Positions 9,093-16,802 of a stretch of 64,000 bases of DNA are shown here, piece after piece (the stretch's first letter is position 1; each line of letters opens with the position of its first letter). Both the position numbers and the translations under genes were made by a program. Source of the DNA: JAKALD01 sp963817785 (GTDB lineage Bacteria > Pseudomonadota > Gammaproteobacteria > Burkholderiales > SG8-39); assembly GCA_963817785.1 (NCBI GenBank), contig CAWFPL010000002.1, positions 992,001 to 1,056,000 of the forward strand, written 5' to 3'. The notes beneath the pieces were generated by a model. The model saw nothing but the letters and a program-made list of their open reading frames with translations. It had not been told where the DNA came from and ran no database searches.

Positions 9093-9211
9093 CGCTCGGG
9101 ATTGATTTGAAAAATCAATTCTAGCAAAGGCGATGGGGTCTCTCCCCTCTGCGGCGGTGGATTTAGGTACACTTACTGTCCTTTTTCACGCCCGCCTGCG
9201 ATCCATCCGCC

Positions 9212-10297
9212 ATGCCACTCAGTGAAGCCGAAGTCCAATCCGCCTTGCAGCAGGTCGTCGATCCCAACACGGGCAAGGACCTCGTCACGACGCGCTCGGC
9301 GAAAAACATCAAGTTTTCGGGCGCCGACGTCTCGCTCGACGTCGAGCTCGCGTACCCGGGCAAGACCCAGGTCGAGCCGATCCGCCGCCAGGTGGCCCAG
9401 GCGCTCAAGAGCGTCGGCGCGGCGAACGTCAGCGTCAACGTTTACTCGAAGGTGGTCCCGCACGCGGTGCAGCGCGGGGTCAAGTTGATTCCGGGGATCA
9501 AGAACATCATCGCCGTCGCCTCGGGCAAAGGCGGCGTGGGCAAGTCCACGACCGCGGTGAACCTCGCGCTCGCGCTGGCAGCGGAGGGCGCCTCGGTCGG
9601 AATGCTCGACGCCGACATCTACGGACCTTCCCAGCCGACGATGCTGGGCATTACCGGCCGGCCGGAGTCAAAGGACGGCAGGCGGCTCGAGCCGATGGAG
9701 GGACACGGGTTGCAGGCGATCTCGATCGGCTTTCTGATCGACGTCGATACGCCGATGGTGTGGCGCGGCCCGATGGTGACGCAAGCGCTGGAGCAGCTGC
9801 TGCGGGACACTCACTGGCGTGAGCTCGATTACCTGGTGGTCGATCTGCCCCCCGGCACCGGGGACATCCAGCTCACCCTGGCGCAGAAGGTGCCGGTCAC
9901 CGGCGCGGTCATCGTGACGACCCCCCAGGACATCGCCCTCATCGACGCCCGCAAGGGCCTCAAGATGTTCGAGAAAGTCGGCATTCCGATCCTCGGGGTG
10001 GTGGAGAACATGTCGCTGTACGTCTGTCCCAAGTGCGGCAACGAGAGCCACATCTTCGGCTCGGGCGGCGCGGAGAAGATGTGCCGCGACTACGGCACCG
10101 AGCTGCTCGGCCAGCTGCCGCTCGACATCGCGATTCGCGAGCAGGCCGACTCGGGCAAGCCGACCGTGGTGGCGGACCCGGAAGGCCGCGTGGCCGGGAT
10201 CTATCGGGCGATCGCCCGCCGCTGCGCGGTCAAGATCGGCGAGTCGCAGAAGGACCTGACCGCCAAGTTTCCGAACATCGTGGTCCAGAATACCTAG
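9212..10297 (+). CDS. apbC: Iron-sulfur cluster carrier protein ApbC/Mrp
   Basis: A 361-residue Mrp/NBP35-family P-loop ATPase that carries and delivers Fe-S clusters. An N-terminal MIP18-like domain (about 1-85; VDPNTGKDLVTT) precedes the deviant Walker A SGKGGVGKST near residue 105, followed by DADIYGPSQPTMLG and VDLPPGTGD. The cluster-binding CPKC pair is in SLYVCPKCGNESHIFG near 272-275. The length is typical. It is the first gene of a plus-strand stretch and divergent from metG, the usual order in betaproteobacteria. A clear hairpin follows its stop. Confidence 0.96.
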   Translation: MPLSEAEVQSALQQVVDPNTGKDLVTTRSAKNIKFSGADVSLDVELAYPGKTQVEPIRRQVAQALKSVGAANVSVNVYSKVVPHAVQRGVKLIPGIKNIIAVASGKGGVGKSTTAVNLALALAAEGASVGMLDADIYGPSQPTMLGITGRPESKDGRRLEPMEGHGLQAISIGFLIDVDTPMVWRGPMVTQALEQLLRDTHWRELDYLVVDLPPGTGDIQLTLAQKVPVTGAVIVTTPQDIALIDARKGLKMFEKVGIPILGVVENMSLYVCPKCGNESHIFGSGGAEKMCRDYGTELLGQLPLDIAIREQADSGKPTVVADPEGRVAGIYRAIARRCAVKIGESQKDLTAKFPNIVVQNT

Positions 10298-10301
10298 AGG
10301 A

Positions 10302-10327
10302 ACGAGGGAACCCTACGGTTCCCTCGT
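10302..10327 (+). terminator. Hairpin after apbC
   Basis: A perfect 11-bp stem ACGAGGGAACC / GGTTCCCTCGT with a CTAC loop starts five bases after the apbC stop. There is only a weak T stretch (CCTTTTATC) about 14 bases downstream. It is probably an intrinsic terminator or a processing hairpin separating apbC from dcd. Confidence 0.6.
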
Positions 10328-10396
10328 GCACCCTCCCCAACCTTTTATCGACGAGTCGCCGGCGCTTGGCTGGCGGCCTTTAGCGCGGATTCAGGC

Positions 10397-10963
10397 ATGA
10401 CCATCAAATCGGACAAGTGGATCCGCCGCATGGTGGACCAGTACCGCATGATCGAACCGTTCGAGCCGGGCCAGGTCAAGGAGGTCGCCGGGCGCCGCGT
10501 GGTGTCCTACGGGACGTCGAGCTACGGCTATGACGTCCGCTGCTCGAGCGAATTCAAGATCTTCACCAACATCAACTCGACCATCGTCGATCCCAAGTTC
10601 TTCGACGAGAAGTCGTTCGTCGACTTTTCGGGCGAGGTGTGCATCATCCCGCCGAACTCGTTTGCGCTGGCGCGCACGGTGGAGTACTTCCGCATCCCGC
10701 GCAACGTGCTGACCATCTGCCTGGGCAAGTCGACCTACGCCCGCTGCGGGATCATCGTCAACGTGACGCCGCTCGAGCCGGAGTGGGAGGGGCACGTCAC
10801 GCTCGAGTTCTCGAACACCACGCCGCTGCCGGCGCGCATCTATGCCAACGAAGGCGTCGCGCAGGTAATCTTCATCGAGACCGACGAGGTCTGCGAGACG
10901 TCCTACAAGGACCGCGGCGGCAAGTACCAGGGCCAGAAGGGCGTCACGCTGCCCCGGATCTGA
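10397..10963 (+). CDS. dcd: dCTP deaminase
   Basis: A 188-residue enzyme that deaminates dCTP to dUTP for thymidylate synthesis; it acts as a cytoplasmic trimer. Family motifs include SYGTSSYGYDVRC near 37-49, the nucleotide-binding GKSTYARCGI block near 113-122 and the catalytic glutamate segment in TPLEPEWEGHVTLEFSNTT. It ends in the flexible C-terminal GGKYQGQKGVTLPRI that closes over the substrate. The length matches the E. coli type. It acts in the same pathway as thyA (17.3 kb) and folA (12.5 kb) in this window, though they are not one operon. Confidence 0.97.
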   Translation: MTIKSDKWIRRMVDQYRMIEPFEPGQVKEVAGRRVVSYGTSSYGYDVRCSSEFKIFTNINSTIVDPKFFDEKSFVDFSGEVCIIPPNSFALARTVEYFRIPRNVLTICLGKSTYARCGIIVNVTPLEPEWEGHVTLEFSNTTPLPARIYANEGVAQVIFIETDEVCETSYKDRGGKYQGQKGVTLPRI

Positions 10964-11091
10964 AGCCCGGGCTGCGCCCTGGCTCGCGGCGAGCGCTTCA
11001 AGGCGACTGCGCGCCGCCCATACCGGGCAAGCGGACCCAATGCCTCCGCTGCCAATCCGCTTCGCCCGCACAAAATTTGCGGTTGCGCCTC

Positions 11092-11119
11092 TTGACTCCC
11101 CGGGGGTCGTCCCTATAAT
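11092..11119 (+). promoter_or_regulatory. Strong sigma-70 promoter upstream of leader ORF and decarboxylase
   Basis: TTGACT (11092-11097) and a perfect TATAAT (11114-11119) are separated by 16 bp. This is the best sigma-70 promoter seen in the window. The start site is expected near 11126, leaving a leader of about 40 bases before the 21-codon ORF and about 125 bases before the decarboxylase. Confidence 0.85.
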
Positions 11120-11167
11120 CGGCGCCAAGCTTGCGCGTACAGCGCCGGCGGAGAGAAGGAGGTCATC

Positions 11168-11233
11168 ATGACAGGCAAGAGGAACTACTTCGCCGGCTTC
11201 GACATTTGCGTTTTGGGCCTTCCTGAGACTTAG
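11168..11233 (+). CDS. 21-residue leader peptide candidate upstream of ornithine/lysine decarboxylase
   Basis: A very short ORF starting MTGKRNYFAGF and ending GLPET. It has an excellent Shine-Dalgarno (AAGGAGG, 11157-11163) four bases before the ATG, better than that of the decarboxylase itself. It ends with tandem in-frame stops TAG TAA (11231-11236), and the decarboxylase ATG follows 15 bases later in the same frame. It lies wholly inside the leader of the strong promoter at 11092-11119. The arrangement fits a cis-acting leader peptide, such as those controlling ornithine or polyamine genes, but the sequence is not one I recognise. It could also be a small functional protein. Confidence 0.55.
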   Translation: MTGKRNYFAGFDICVLGLPET

Positions 11234-11251
11234 TAACACCGGGAGACGTTG

Positions 11252-12451
11252 ATGGGCGCTCGCCCCACTAGCATCGCTCGCAGCAAGCAGACCGCAGTTA
11301 CGCAAGAACAGCTTTTCGACACCCACCCCGAAGCCAGCCTCGACTTCGAGGTCGTCCGCCAGGCCGCAGGGCAGAAGTACACGCGGCCGTTCCTGATCCT
11401 GGATACCGCCATCGTGCGCGAGAAGCTTCGACGCTTTCGCGCCGCGATGCCGCGCGTGCGTCCGCATTATGCGGTCAAGGCGAATCCCGACCGGCGCGTG
11501 GTCAAGGTCCTGGCCCAAGAGGGTGCCGGCTTCGAGATCGCCTCCCCGGCCGAGCTCGACCTTCTGCTCGATCTGGGCGTGCCTGCCGCCGAGGTGTTCT
11601 ATTCCAATCCCGTCAAGTCGCGTGCCGCGGTCGCCTATACCGCGGCCAAGGGCGTGGAGTGGTTCGTGGTCGACAGCGTGGACGAGCTGCGCAAGGTCCA
11701 CGACGTGAAGCCCGACGCCAAGCTCTATCTGCGGATCGCGACGCCCAACATCGGCAGCGATTGGCCGCTCTCGGGCAAATTCGGCGCCGGTACTAGCGAA
11801 GCGCGCGAGATCATCGCCACGGCGGTGAAGCTCGGCGCGGACCTCGCTGGGGTGACATTCCACGCTGGCTCGCAGTGCCGCAACCCGGAGAACTGGCGCG
11901 TCGGCATCGAAAAGGCGCGCGTGCTGTTCGATGCCATGCTGAAGTCCGGCCTCAAGCCGCGGCTGCTCGACATCGGCGGTGGCTTCCCGGTTCGGCACGT
12001 CAAGCCGATCCCGTCCGTGGAGATCATCGGCGAGGTGGTGAACGAGGCATTGAAGGCTTTCCCGGAAGACGTGCAGGTCATCGCGGAACCAGGGCGTTAC
12101 CTGGTGTCGGACGCCGGCTATTTCGTCTGCCGCGTTCTCGGCACCGCAACGCGCGGCGGCAAGCGCTGGATGCACTGGGATGCGGGCTTGTTCGGCGGGG
12201 TGATCGAGACCACCGAGGGGCTCAAGTACAAGATCCGTACCGACCGCTCGGGGCCGGACATTTCCTGGAACGTCGCGGGGCCGACGTGCGATTCGGTCGA
12301 CGTAGTGCTGCGCGACGAACCTCTGCCTTCCGATCTTCAGGAGGGCGATTTCGTTTATATCCGCAATGCCGGCGCGTACACCACGGCCTACGCGAGCGAG
12401 TTCAACGGCTTCCCGTTGCCGGAGGTGCGGGTATTCGAGTCGAAGCGCTGA
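11252..12451 (+). CDS. Ornithine/lysine decarboxylase, PLP fold-type III
   Basis: A 399-residue group IV (eukaryote-like, alanine-racemase fold) decarboxylase making putrescine from ornithine and possibly cadaverine from lysine. The PLP-binding lysine is K76 in HYAVKAN. HAGSQ (205-209), GGGFPV (242-247) and EPGR (279-282) bind the PLP phosphate. C346 in GPTCDSVD is the catalytic cysteine of the partner subunit, and NAGAYTTAY near the C-terminus completes the site. The first ~25 residues are a non-conserved extension. The ATG at 11252 follows GGGAG by seven bases. Substrate preference cannot be fixed from sequence. Control by polyamines or substrate through the leader ORF just upstream is inferred. 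Confidence 0.92.
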   Translation: MGARPTSIARSKQTAVTQEQLFDTHPEASLDFEVVRQAAGQKYTRPFLILDTAIVREKLRRFRAAMPRVRPHYAVKANPDRRVVKVLAQEGAGFEIASPAELDLLLDLGVPAAEVFYSNPVKSRAAVAYTAAKGVEWFVVDSVDELRKVHDVKPDAKLYLRIATPNIGSDWPLSGKFGAGTSEAREIIATAVKLGADLAGVTFHAGSQCRNPENWRVGIEKARVLFDAMLKSGLKPRLLDIGGGFPVRHVKPIPSVEIIGEVVNEALKAFPEDVQVIAEPGRYLVSDAGYFVCRVLGTATRGGKRWMHWDAGLFGGVIETTEGLKYKIRTDRSGPDISWNVAGPTCDSVDVVLRDEPLPSDLQEGDFVYIRNAGAYTTAYASEFNGFPLPEVRVFESKR

Positions 12452-12526
12452 TCCGGCGGACGCGGGATCAAGGAAGGCGGACCGAGGCCCGCCCTATTCG
12501 GCCGCGGCTCGGGCCGGAGGGGCGGC

Positions 12527-13081
12527 TCAGTCGGCGCGCTGGTACTGAACGAAGTCGAACTGGATGCCGTTGGCGGCGGTGTTCGCCGTGCGCTGCGTTT
12601 CCCGCCAGACGCTGCGGTCGAACTCCGGAAAGCGCGCATCGCCCTCGAAGTCGCGCTCGATCTCGGTGAGCACCAGGCTGTCGGCGCAGGGCAGCGCGGC
12701 GCGGTACAGTTCCCCGCCACCGATTACAAAGGCCATCGCCTGGCCCGCGCACAGCGCCAGCGCGGCATCGAGCGAGCAGGCCACGCTCGCCCCCGGGGCC
12801 TCGTAGTCGGTTCGGCGCGTCACCACGATGTTTTCCCGTCCCGGTAGGGGCTTGCCGAGCGACTCCCACGTGCGCCGGCCCATAATGACCGGGTGGCCGA
12901 GCGTCAGCGCCTTGAAATGCTTCAGGTCCTCCGGCAGGTGCCACGGAAGCTGGCCGCCGGTGCCGATGACCCGGTTGGAGGCGACCGCCGCAATCAGGTA
13001 AACGCGAACGCGCGTCCGCGGCGGCCATCCGGCGTCAGCCAGGCTTCCCGCCTCGGGCGACTCGCGATCGATTTGTGACAT
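12527..13081 (-). CDS. folA: Dihydrofolate reductase
   Basis: A 184-residue DHFR that regenerates tetrahydrofolate with NADPH. The core begins near residue 27: VYLIAAVASNRVIGTGGQLPWHLPEDLKHF, read in parts, carries the Met20-loop region with PW and the substrate aspartate/glutamate in LPEDLKHF. GRRTWESLG, FVIGGGELY and the C-terminal FDFVQYQR follow. The N-terminal ~25 residues are extra compared with E. coli FolA. The ATG at 13081 is chosen because AGGA lies about five bases upstream. It is divergent from the GlrK gene with only 46 bp between the start codons, and TATAAT for folA lies at 13116-13121. Confidence 0.95.
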   Translation of the reverse strand: MSQIDRESPEAGSLADAGWPPRTRVRVYLIAAVASNRVIGTGGQLPWHLPEDLKHFKALTLGHPVIMGRRTWESLGKPLPGRENIVVTRRTDYEAPGASVACSLDAALALCAGQAMAFVIGGGELYRAALPCADSLVLTEIERDFEGDARFPEFDRSVWRETQRTANTAANGIQFDFVQYQRAD

Positions 13082-13092
13082 TCGTCCTGCTT

Positions 13093-13121
13093 CTGACCAA
13101 GTTTGACGTGCAACTATTATA
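13093..13121. promoter_or_regulatory. Shared symmetric -10 (TATTATA) between folA and glrK
   Basis: The heptamer TATTATA (13115-13121) reads TATTAT rightward and the consensus TATAAT leftward. Start sites seven bases downstream would be near 13127 (+) and 13109 (-), 18 bp apart. A rightward -35 CTGACC (13093-13098) is 16 bp upstream. The rightward transcript would start one base before the glrK ATG, whereas folA would have a ~28-base leader with a Shine-Dalgarno. Confidence 0.5.
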
Positions 13122-13127
13122 GGTTTT

Positions 13128-14594
13128 ATGCGCCCCATCTTTTCCGGCCTGCGCTACCCGCGCTCGTTCCTCGGCCTGCTCGTGACGGGGTTCATCCTGG
13201 TCGCACTGCCGCTCGCGGGCGCGCTGCTTTATTCCGCGTGGAACACCGAGCGCTTGGCCGAGCGCAGCACCAACGCCGTCTTCAACGCGGCGCAGGCGGC
13301 GCGCGCCAGCCGCTCGCTCGTCAATCGCATCGGCACGATCGAGCGGCTGGCGCAACAAGTAGCGGTGCTCGCCGACCCGGGGCTGAGGGCCGACTACACC
13401 AGGGTACATGACGATTTCAAACGCGTCGCGGGCGACCTGTCGCGGCTGCCCCTCGACAGTCGGCAGACGAACGCGCTTGAGCGTACCGTCGCGCAGGAGC
13501 AGTCTCTCTATGATCTGCTGAGCGGCACGCCCCACGCAAAGCTCGATGTGCGCGAAATACGCGCCAAGGTGGACGCCCTCAATGAAAACGCCTACGAGGT
13601 GCTCGCGATCAGCTACCTGGTTGCCGACCGCGAGGTCGAAAGGCTGCGCGCGAGGGCGGAAACCGTCCAGCGGCGCCTGATCCTGCTGGTCATGTTTGCG
13701 AGCGCGATTGCGGTGGCGATGGCGCTGGCGCTGACGCGTATCATCGCAGGTCCGATCGCGCAGCTCGAGGCTGCGATCCGGCAGCTGGGCGGCGCGGACT
13801 TCTCCCGCCCGATCCGGGTGCGCGGGCCGGAGGACCTGCAGCATCTCGGCGAACGGCTCGACTGGCTGCGGCGCCGGCTCAACGAGCTCGAGGCGCAGAA
13901 GAACCGTTTCCTGCGCCATTTGTCTCACGAGCTGAAGACGCCGCTTACTGCGCTTCGTGAGGGCACGGAGTTGTTGAACGACCGGGTTGCCGGCCCGCTT
14001 GCACCGTCACAGCAGCGAGTCGTCGAGATCATGCGGGACAACGGTATCAAGCTGCAACGGATGATCGAGGAGCTGCTCGACTACCAGCGCGCACTGCACG
14101 CCGCGGCGTCGCTAGACGTCAAGGCCGTGCCGTTGGGGACGCTCGTGAACGAAGTGGTGGAAGCACACCGGCTCGCAGCGCAGGCGAAGGGACAGAGGGT
14201 CGCGCTCGATGTCGCGTCGCTGTCGGTGCAGGCCGACGCCGAGAAACTGCGTTCGATCCTGGATAATCTGCTCAGCAATGCGGTAAAGTTCACCCCCCCC
14301 GGCGGCACCATCTCGATACTGGCACGCGAACGGGGCCAGGACGTGCTGATTGAGGTGATCGACTCTGGGCCGGGAGTGCCTCCCGAGGAGCGCGAATCGA
14401 TCTTCGACTCGTTCTTCCGCGGCCGCGCCAAGGCGTCGGGCCGGATTGAAGGGACCGGCCTCGGCCTCGCGATCGTGCGCGAATTTGCGGAGGCCCACGG
14501 CGGCCGCGTTGCCGCCGTGGCCGGTGGGGGCGGCGGTCATTTCCGCGTCACGCTCCCGCGCCGGCAGGCTCGGGCAATGATGGGGGTGGCATGA
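13128..14594 (+). CDS. glrK: Sensor histidine kinase, GlrK/QseE type
   Basis: A 488-residue inner-membrane kinase. Membrane segments lie near 14-36 and 184-204, with a ~145-residue helical periplasmic domain between them. A HAMP domain (about 205-255) follows, then the dimerisation domain with phospho-acceptor H267 in LRHLSHELKTPL, and the ATPase domain with N in NLLSNAVKF, DSGPGVPP and GTGLGLAI. It heads a three-gene unit: its stop overlaps the lipoprotein start by four bases and the sigma-54 activator follows, the same order as GlrK-YfhG-GlrR (QseE-QseG-QseF) of enterobacteria. No Shine-Dalgarno is seen, and a -10 element ends seven bases before the ATG, so the message may be leaderless. 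Confidence 0.9.
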   Translation: MRPIFSGLRYPRSFLGLLVTGFILVALPLAGALLYSAWNTERLAERSTNAVFNAAQAARASRSLVNRIGTIERLAQQVAVLADPGLRADYTRVHDDFKRVAGDLSRLPLDSRQTNALERTVAQEQSLYDLLSGTPHAKLDVREIRAKVDALNENAYEVLAISYLVADREVERLRARAETVQRRLILLVMFASAIAVAMALALTRIIAGPIAQLEAAIRQLGGADFSRPIRVRGPEDLQHLGERLDWLRRRLNELEAQKNRFLRHLSHELKTPLTALREGTELLNDRVAGPLAPSQQRVVEIMRDNGIKLQRMIEELLDYQRALHAAASLDVKAVPLGTLVNEVVEAHRLAAQAKGQRVALDVASLSVQADAEKLRSILDNLLSNAVKFTPPGGTISILARERGQDVLIEVIDSGPGVPPEERESIFDSFFRGRAKASGRIEGTGLGLAIVREFAEAHGGRVAAVAGGGGGHFRVTLPRRQARAMMGVA

Positions 14595-15085
14595 GGGGGG
14601 CTTTACTGGCGCTCGCCGTACTGGTCGCTGGTTGCGCCTCGCTCGCACCGCGGCGCGGTGACGCCGAGCGCGTAGACCAGGTGCTCGCTGCGGCGCTGGA
14701 ACTGCAACATGCGACGCCCGCAGCACAGCGCCGCGAGCTGGCGCAAGTGCGCCATGCGTTCAGCGCCGGTGGCGACGATATCGACCGTCTGCGGCTTGGC
14801 ACGCTGCTTGCGACACTACCGGCGCCGCTCCAGGACGATACCCAATCCATGGCACTGCTGAAGCCGCTTGGTTCGCGTAGACCGGAGACGCCGATTACCC
14901 GGTTTGCGGCGCTGCTCGCCGCGCAGGTGGCCGAGCGCCAGCGTCTGGAGCAGGCCGGACAGCGCCGTCAGCAGTCGTTGCGCCAGAGCGAGCAGCAGGC
15001 GGACGAACTGCGACACAAGCTGGATCAGCTGAAATCGATCGAGCGCAGTGTTCTGGAGCGCGAAGAACAACTGCGCATTGACTAG
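14591..15085 (+). CDS. QseG/YfhG-like lipoprotein
   Basis: A 164-residue predicted lipoprotein. A short signal peptide starting MRGALLALAV leads to the lipobox VAGC with C15 lipidated. The mature chain is helical, and about 115-160 is a glutamine/arginine-rich coiled coil (QRRQQSLRQSEQQADELR). Its position between the kinase and the sigma-54 regulator, and its size, match QseG (YfhG), an outer-membrane lipoprotein that activates the QseE/GlrK kinase in enterobacteria. Sequence similarity to QseG is not obvious by eye, so the name rests on synteny and architecture. It overlaps the kinase stop (ATGA). Confidence 0.75.
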   Translation: MRGALLALAVLVAGCASLAPRRGDAERVDQVLAAALELQHATPAAQRRELAQVRHAFSAGGDDIDRLRLGTLLATLPAPLQDDTQSMALLKPLGSRRPETPITRFAALLAAQVAERQRLEQAGQRRQQSLRQSEQQADELRHKLDQLKSIERSVLEREEQLRID

Positions 15086-15107
15086 GGACTGCAATCGAGG
15101 GATCACC

Positions 15108-16466
15108 ATGAGTCAAGAAGCTTTCCGCGTTCTCCTCGTCGACGACGACAAGGACCTGCTGCAGCTGATCGCGATGCGGCTCTCGGCGGTCGGTTACGCC
15201 GTGATCGCGGCCGAATCCGGCGAGGCGGCGCTCACCAGCCTGGCGGTGTCGCGCCCGCACGTAGTCGTCACCGACCTGCGCATGCGGGGCATGGATGGCA
15301 TGGCGCTGTTCGATGCCATCCACCGCCAGGCACCGTCCCTGCCGGTAATCATACTCACCGCTCACGGTACGATTCCGGAGGCGGTGGCTGCGACGCGCCA
15401 CGGGGTATTCGGCTTTCTCACCAAGCCGTTCGATAGCAAGATGTTGCTCGACACGGTCGGCGACGCGTTGCGGCTGTCGAGCGCGCCGCGCGGCGACGGA
15501 GAGGACTGGCGTGCCGGCATCATCACGCGTTCATCCGCGATGGAGGATCTGCTCGCTCAGGCGCAGCGCGTGGCGGCTTCCGACGCGAGCGTGTGCGTCT
15601 TCGGTGCGAGCGGTACGGGCAAGGAGCTGCTCGCACGCGCGATCCATCGCTCGAGCAGGCGGTCGAGCAAGCCTTTCGTCGCGGTGAACTGCGGCGCGAT
15701 CCCCGAAGGCCTGCTCGAATCGGAGCTGTTCGGTCACAAGAAGGGCTCGTTCACAGGGGCCATCCAAGACCGCCAAGGGCTATTCCAGGCGGCACAAGCC
15801 GGCACGCTGTTCCTCGACGAGGTGGGCGACATGCCGCCGGCCCTGCAGGTCAAGCTGCTGCGCGCGCTCGAGGACCGGTTGGTGCGTCCGGTCGGGTCGA
15901 ACGAGATGATCCCGATCGACGTGCGCATCGTTTCGGCCACGCACCGCCGCCTCGAGGAGCGCATCGCGGCCGGCGAGTTCCGCGAGGATCTCTACTACCG
16001 TCTGAACGTCGTTAAGCTTACCGTGCCCACGCTCGCCGAGCGCCGCGAGGACGTGCCGCTGCTCGCAGGCCACTTCCTGCAGCGGCTTGCGCAGCGCTAC
16101 GGGCGATCGCGCCTGGCGTTCTCGCGCGAGGCTCTGGAGCTGCTGGTGTCGGCGCCCTGGCCCGGCAACGTGCGCCAGTTGCTCAACGTGATCGAGCAGG
16201 CCGTCGCGCTGTCGGCGACGCAGGTGATTCCCGCATCGTTGGTGAGCCAGGCGCTCGACGCCGGCGACTCGGTGCTGACGCCGCTCGACGAGGCGCGCCG
16301 CGCGTTTGAGCGCGACTATCTGATCCGCATCCTGAAGATCACTGCCGGCAACGTGACGCATGCAGCGAGGCTCGCTGGACGCAATCGCACGGAGTTCTAC
16401 CGCTTGCTCGAACGCCATGCGCTGGAACCCTCGGTATTCAAACGGTCCGTGAACGCAGAAGTCTAG
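15108..16466 (+). CDS. glrR: Sigma-54 dependent response regulator, GlrR/QseF type
   Basis: A 452-residue NtrC-family activator. The receiver domain (1-120) has acidic DDD at 12-14, phospho-acceptor D56 in VVTDLRM and the lysine in FLTKPFD. The AAA+ domain (about 137-370) has Walker A GASGTGKE (166-173), the sigma-54 contact loop GSFTGA (213-218, serine instead of the usual alanine), Walker B LFLDE (234-238) and an arginine-finger region. The C-terminal Fis-type helix-turn-helix includes ITAGNVTHAARLAGRNRTEF. Two TGTC-N10-GACA-type sites and a sigma-54 promoter lie directly downstream, so it very probably regulates the next gene. Confidence 0.93.
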   Translation: MSQEAFRVLLVDDDKDLLQLIAMRLSAVGYAVIAAESGEAALTSLAVSRPHVVVTDLRMRGMDGMALFDAIHRQAPSLPVIILTAHGTIPEAVAATRHGVFGFLTKPFDSKMLLDTVGDALRLSSAPRGDGEDWRAGIITRSSAMEDLLAQAQRVAASDASVCVFGASGTGKELLARAIHRSSRRSSKPFVAVNCGAIPEGLLESELFGHKKGSFTGAIQDRQGLFQAAQAGTLFLDEVGDMPPALQVKLLRALEDRLVRPVGSNEMIPIDVRIVSATHRRLEERIAAGEFREDLYYRLNVVKLTVPTLAERREDVPLLAGHFLQRLAQRYGRSRLAFSREALELLVSAPWPGNVRQLLNVIEQAVALSATQVIPASLVSQALDAGDSVLTPLDEARRAFERDYLIRILKITAGNVTHAARLAGRNRTEFYRLLERHALEPSVFKRSVNAEV

Positions 16467-16469
16467 TAG

Positions 16470-16487
16470 TGTCGCCATTCGGCGACA
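16470..16487 (+). promoter_or_regulatory. GlrR operator 1 (TGTC-N10-GACA)
   Basis: TGTC GCCATTCGGC GACA matches exactly the TGTC-N10-GACA site reported for GlrR of E. coli. It begins four bases after the glrR stop codon and lies about 145 bp upstream of the -24 element, a normal place for an enhancer-type site. Confidence 0.75.
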
Positions 16488-16535
16488 TTGAAAAACTCTG
16501 CGCTAACAGACAATTGGTAAAGTCGTGAAATAAAT

Positions 16536-16553
16536 AGTCGCCGCACAACGACA
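16536..16553 (+). promoter_or_regulatory. GlrR operator 2 (AGTC-N10-GACA)
   Basis: AGTC GCCGCACAAC GACA differs from the GlrR consensus at one base. Its centre is 66 bp from that of operator 1, and it ends about 78 bp before the -24 element. Confidence 0.65.
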
Positions 16554-16630
16554 CTTTGTACTGACTGAACATCCTGGAAATTTTTCACGTTCTTTTCGCA
16601 ACTCCTTGCTCCTAGATGGCTTTCCTTTTC

Positions 16631-16645
16631 TGGCACATTGATTGC
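16631..16645 (+). promoter_or_regulatory. Sigma-54 promoter
   Basis: TGGCAC ATTGA TTGC is a perfect -24/-12 promoter (TGGCAC-N5-TTGC). The expected start is near 16657. It points at the small membrane protein gene at 16803. Confidence 0.88.
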
Positions 16646-16802
16646 GAAAGGGAGAATGTCAAAAATTGTAAATTGCGAGTGATACAGGCATACCCCAGCA
16701 CGCTTCCGATGCTGACTACTATCGCGCTGGGCGGCAACCGCCTGAGCCAGGAGCCCGAGAGGAAGTGGCAGGCCCGCAGGCGAGCCTATCAAGGAGACGG
16801 CG

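Larger units (their letters stand above)
16467..16802 (+). promoter_or_regulatory. GlrR-type upstream activator region and 5' leader
   Basis: A 336-bp gap that is AT-rich compared with its surroundings. It holds, in order, two GlrR-type operators, a spacer of about 78 bp, a sigma-54 promoter and a ~145-base 5' leader before the small membrane protein gene. The leader has no convincing ORF of its own. It is long enough for a small RNA or a structured leader, which matters because GlrR targets in enterobacteria include the small RNA genes glmY and glmZ. Confidence 0.7.

Noticed and set aside
9101..9119. ATTGATTT..AAATCAAT repeat as a metG terminator or riboswitch
   Set aside because: It is immediately upstream of the metG start and AT-only in the stem; too weak for a terminator and no known T-box or SAM element is visible.
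11221..11236. TTCCTGA near the end of the leader ORF, recalling the antizyme +1 frameshift site
   Set aside because: The TCC TGA is not in the leader frame, and bacteria do not have eukaryotic-type antizyme; likely coincidence.
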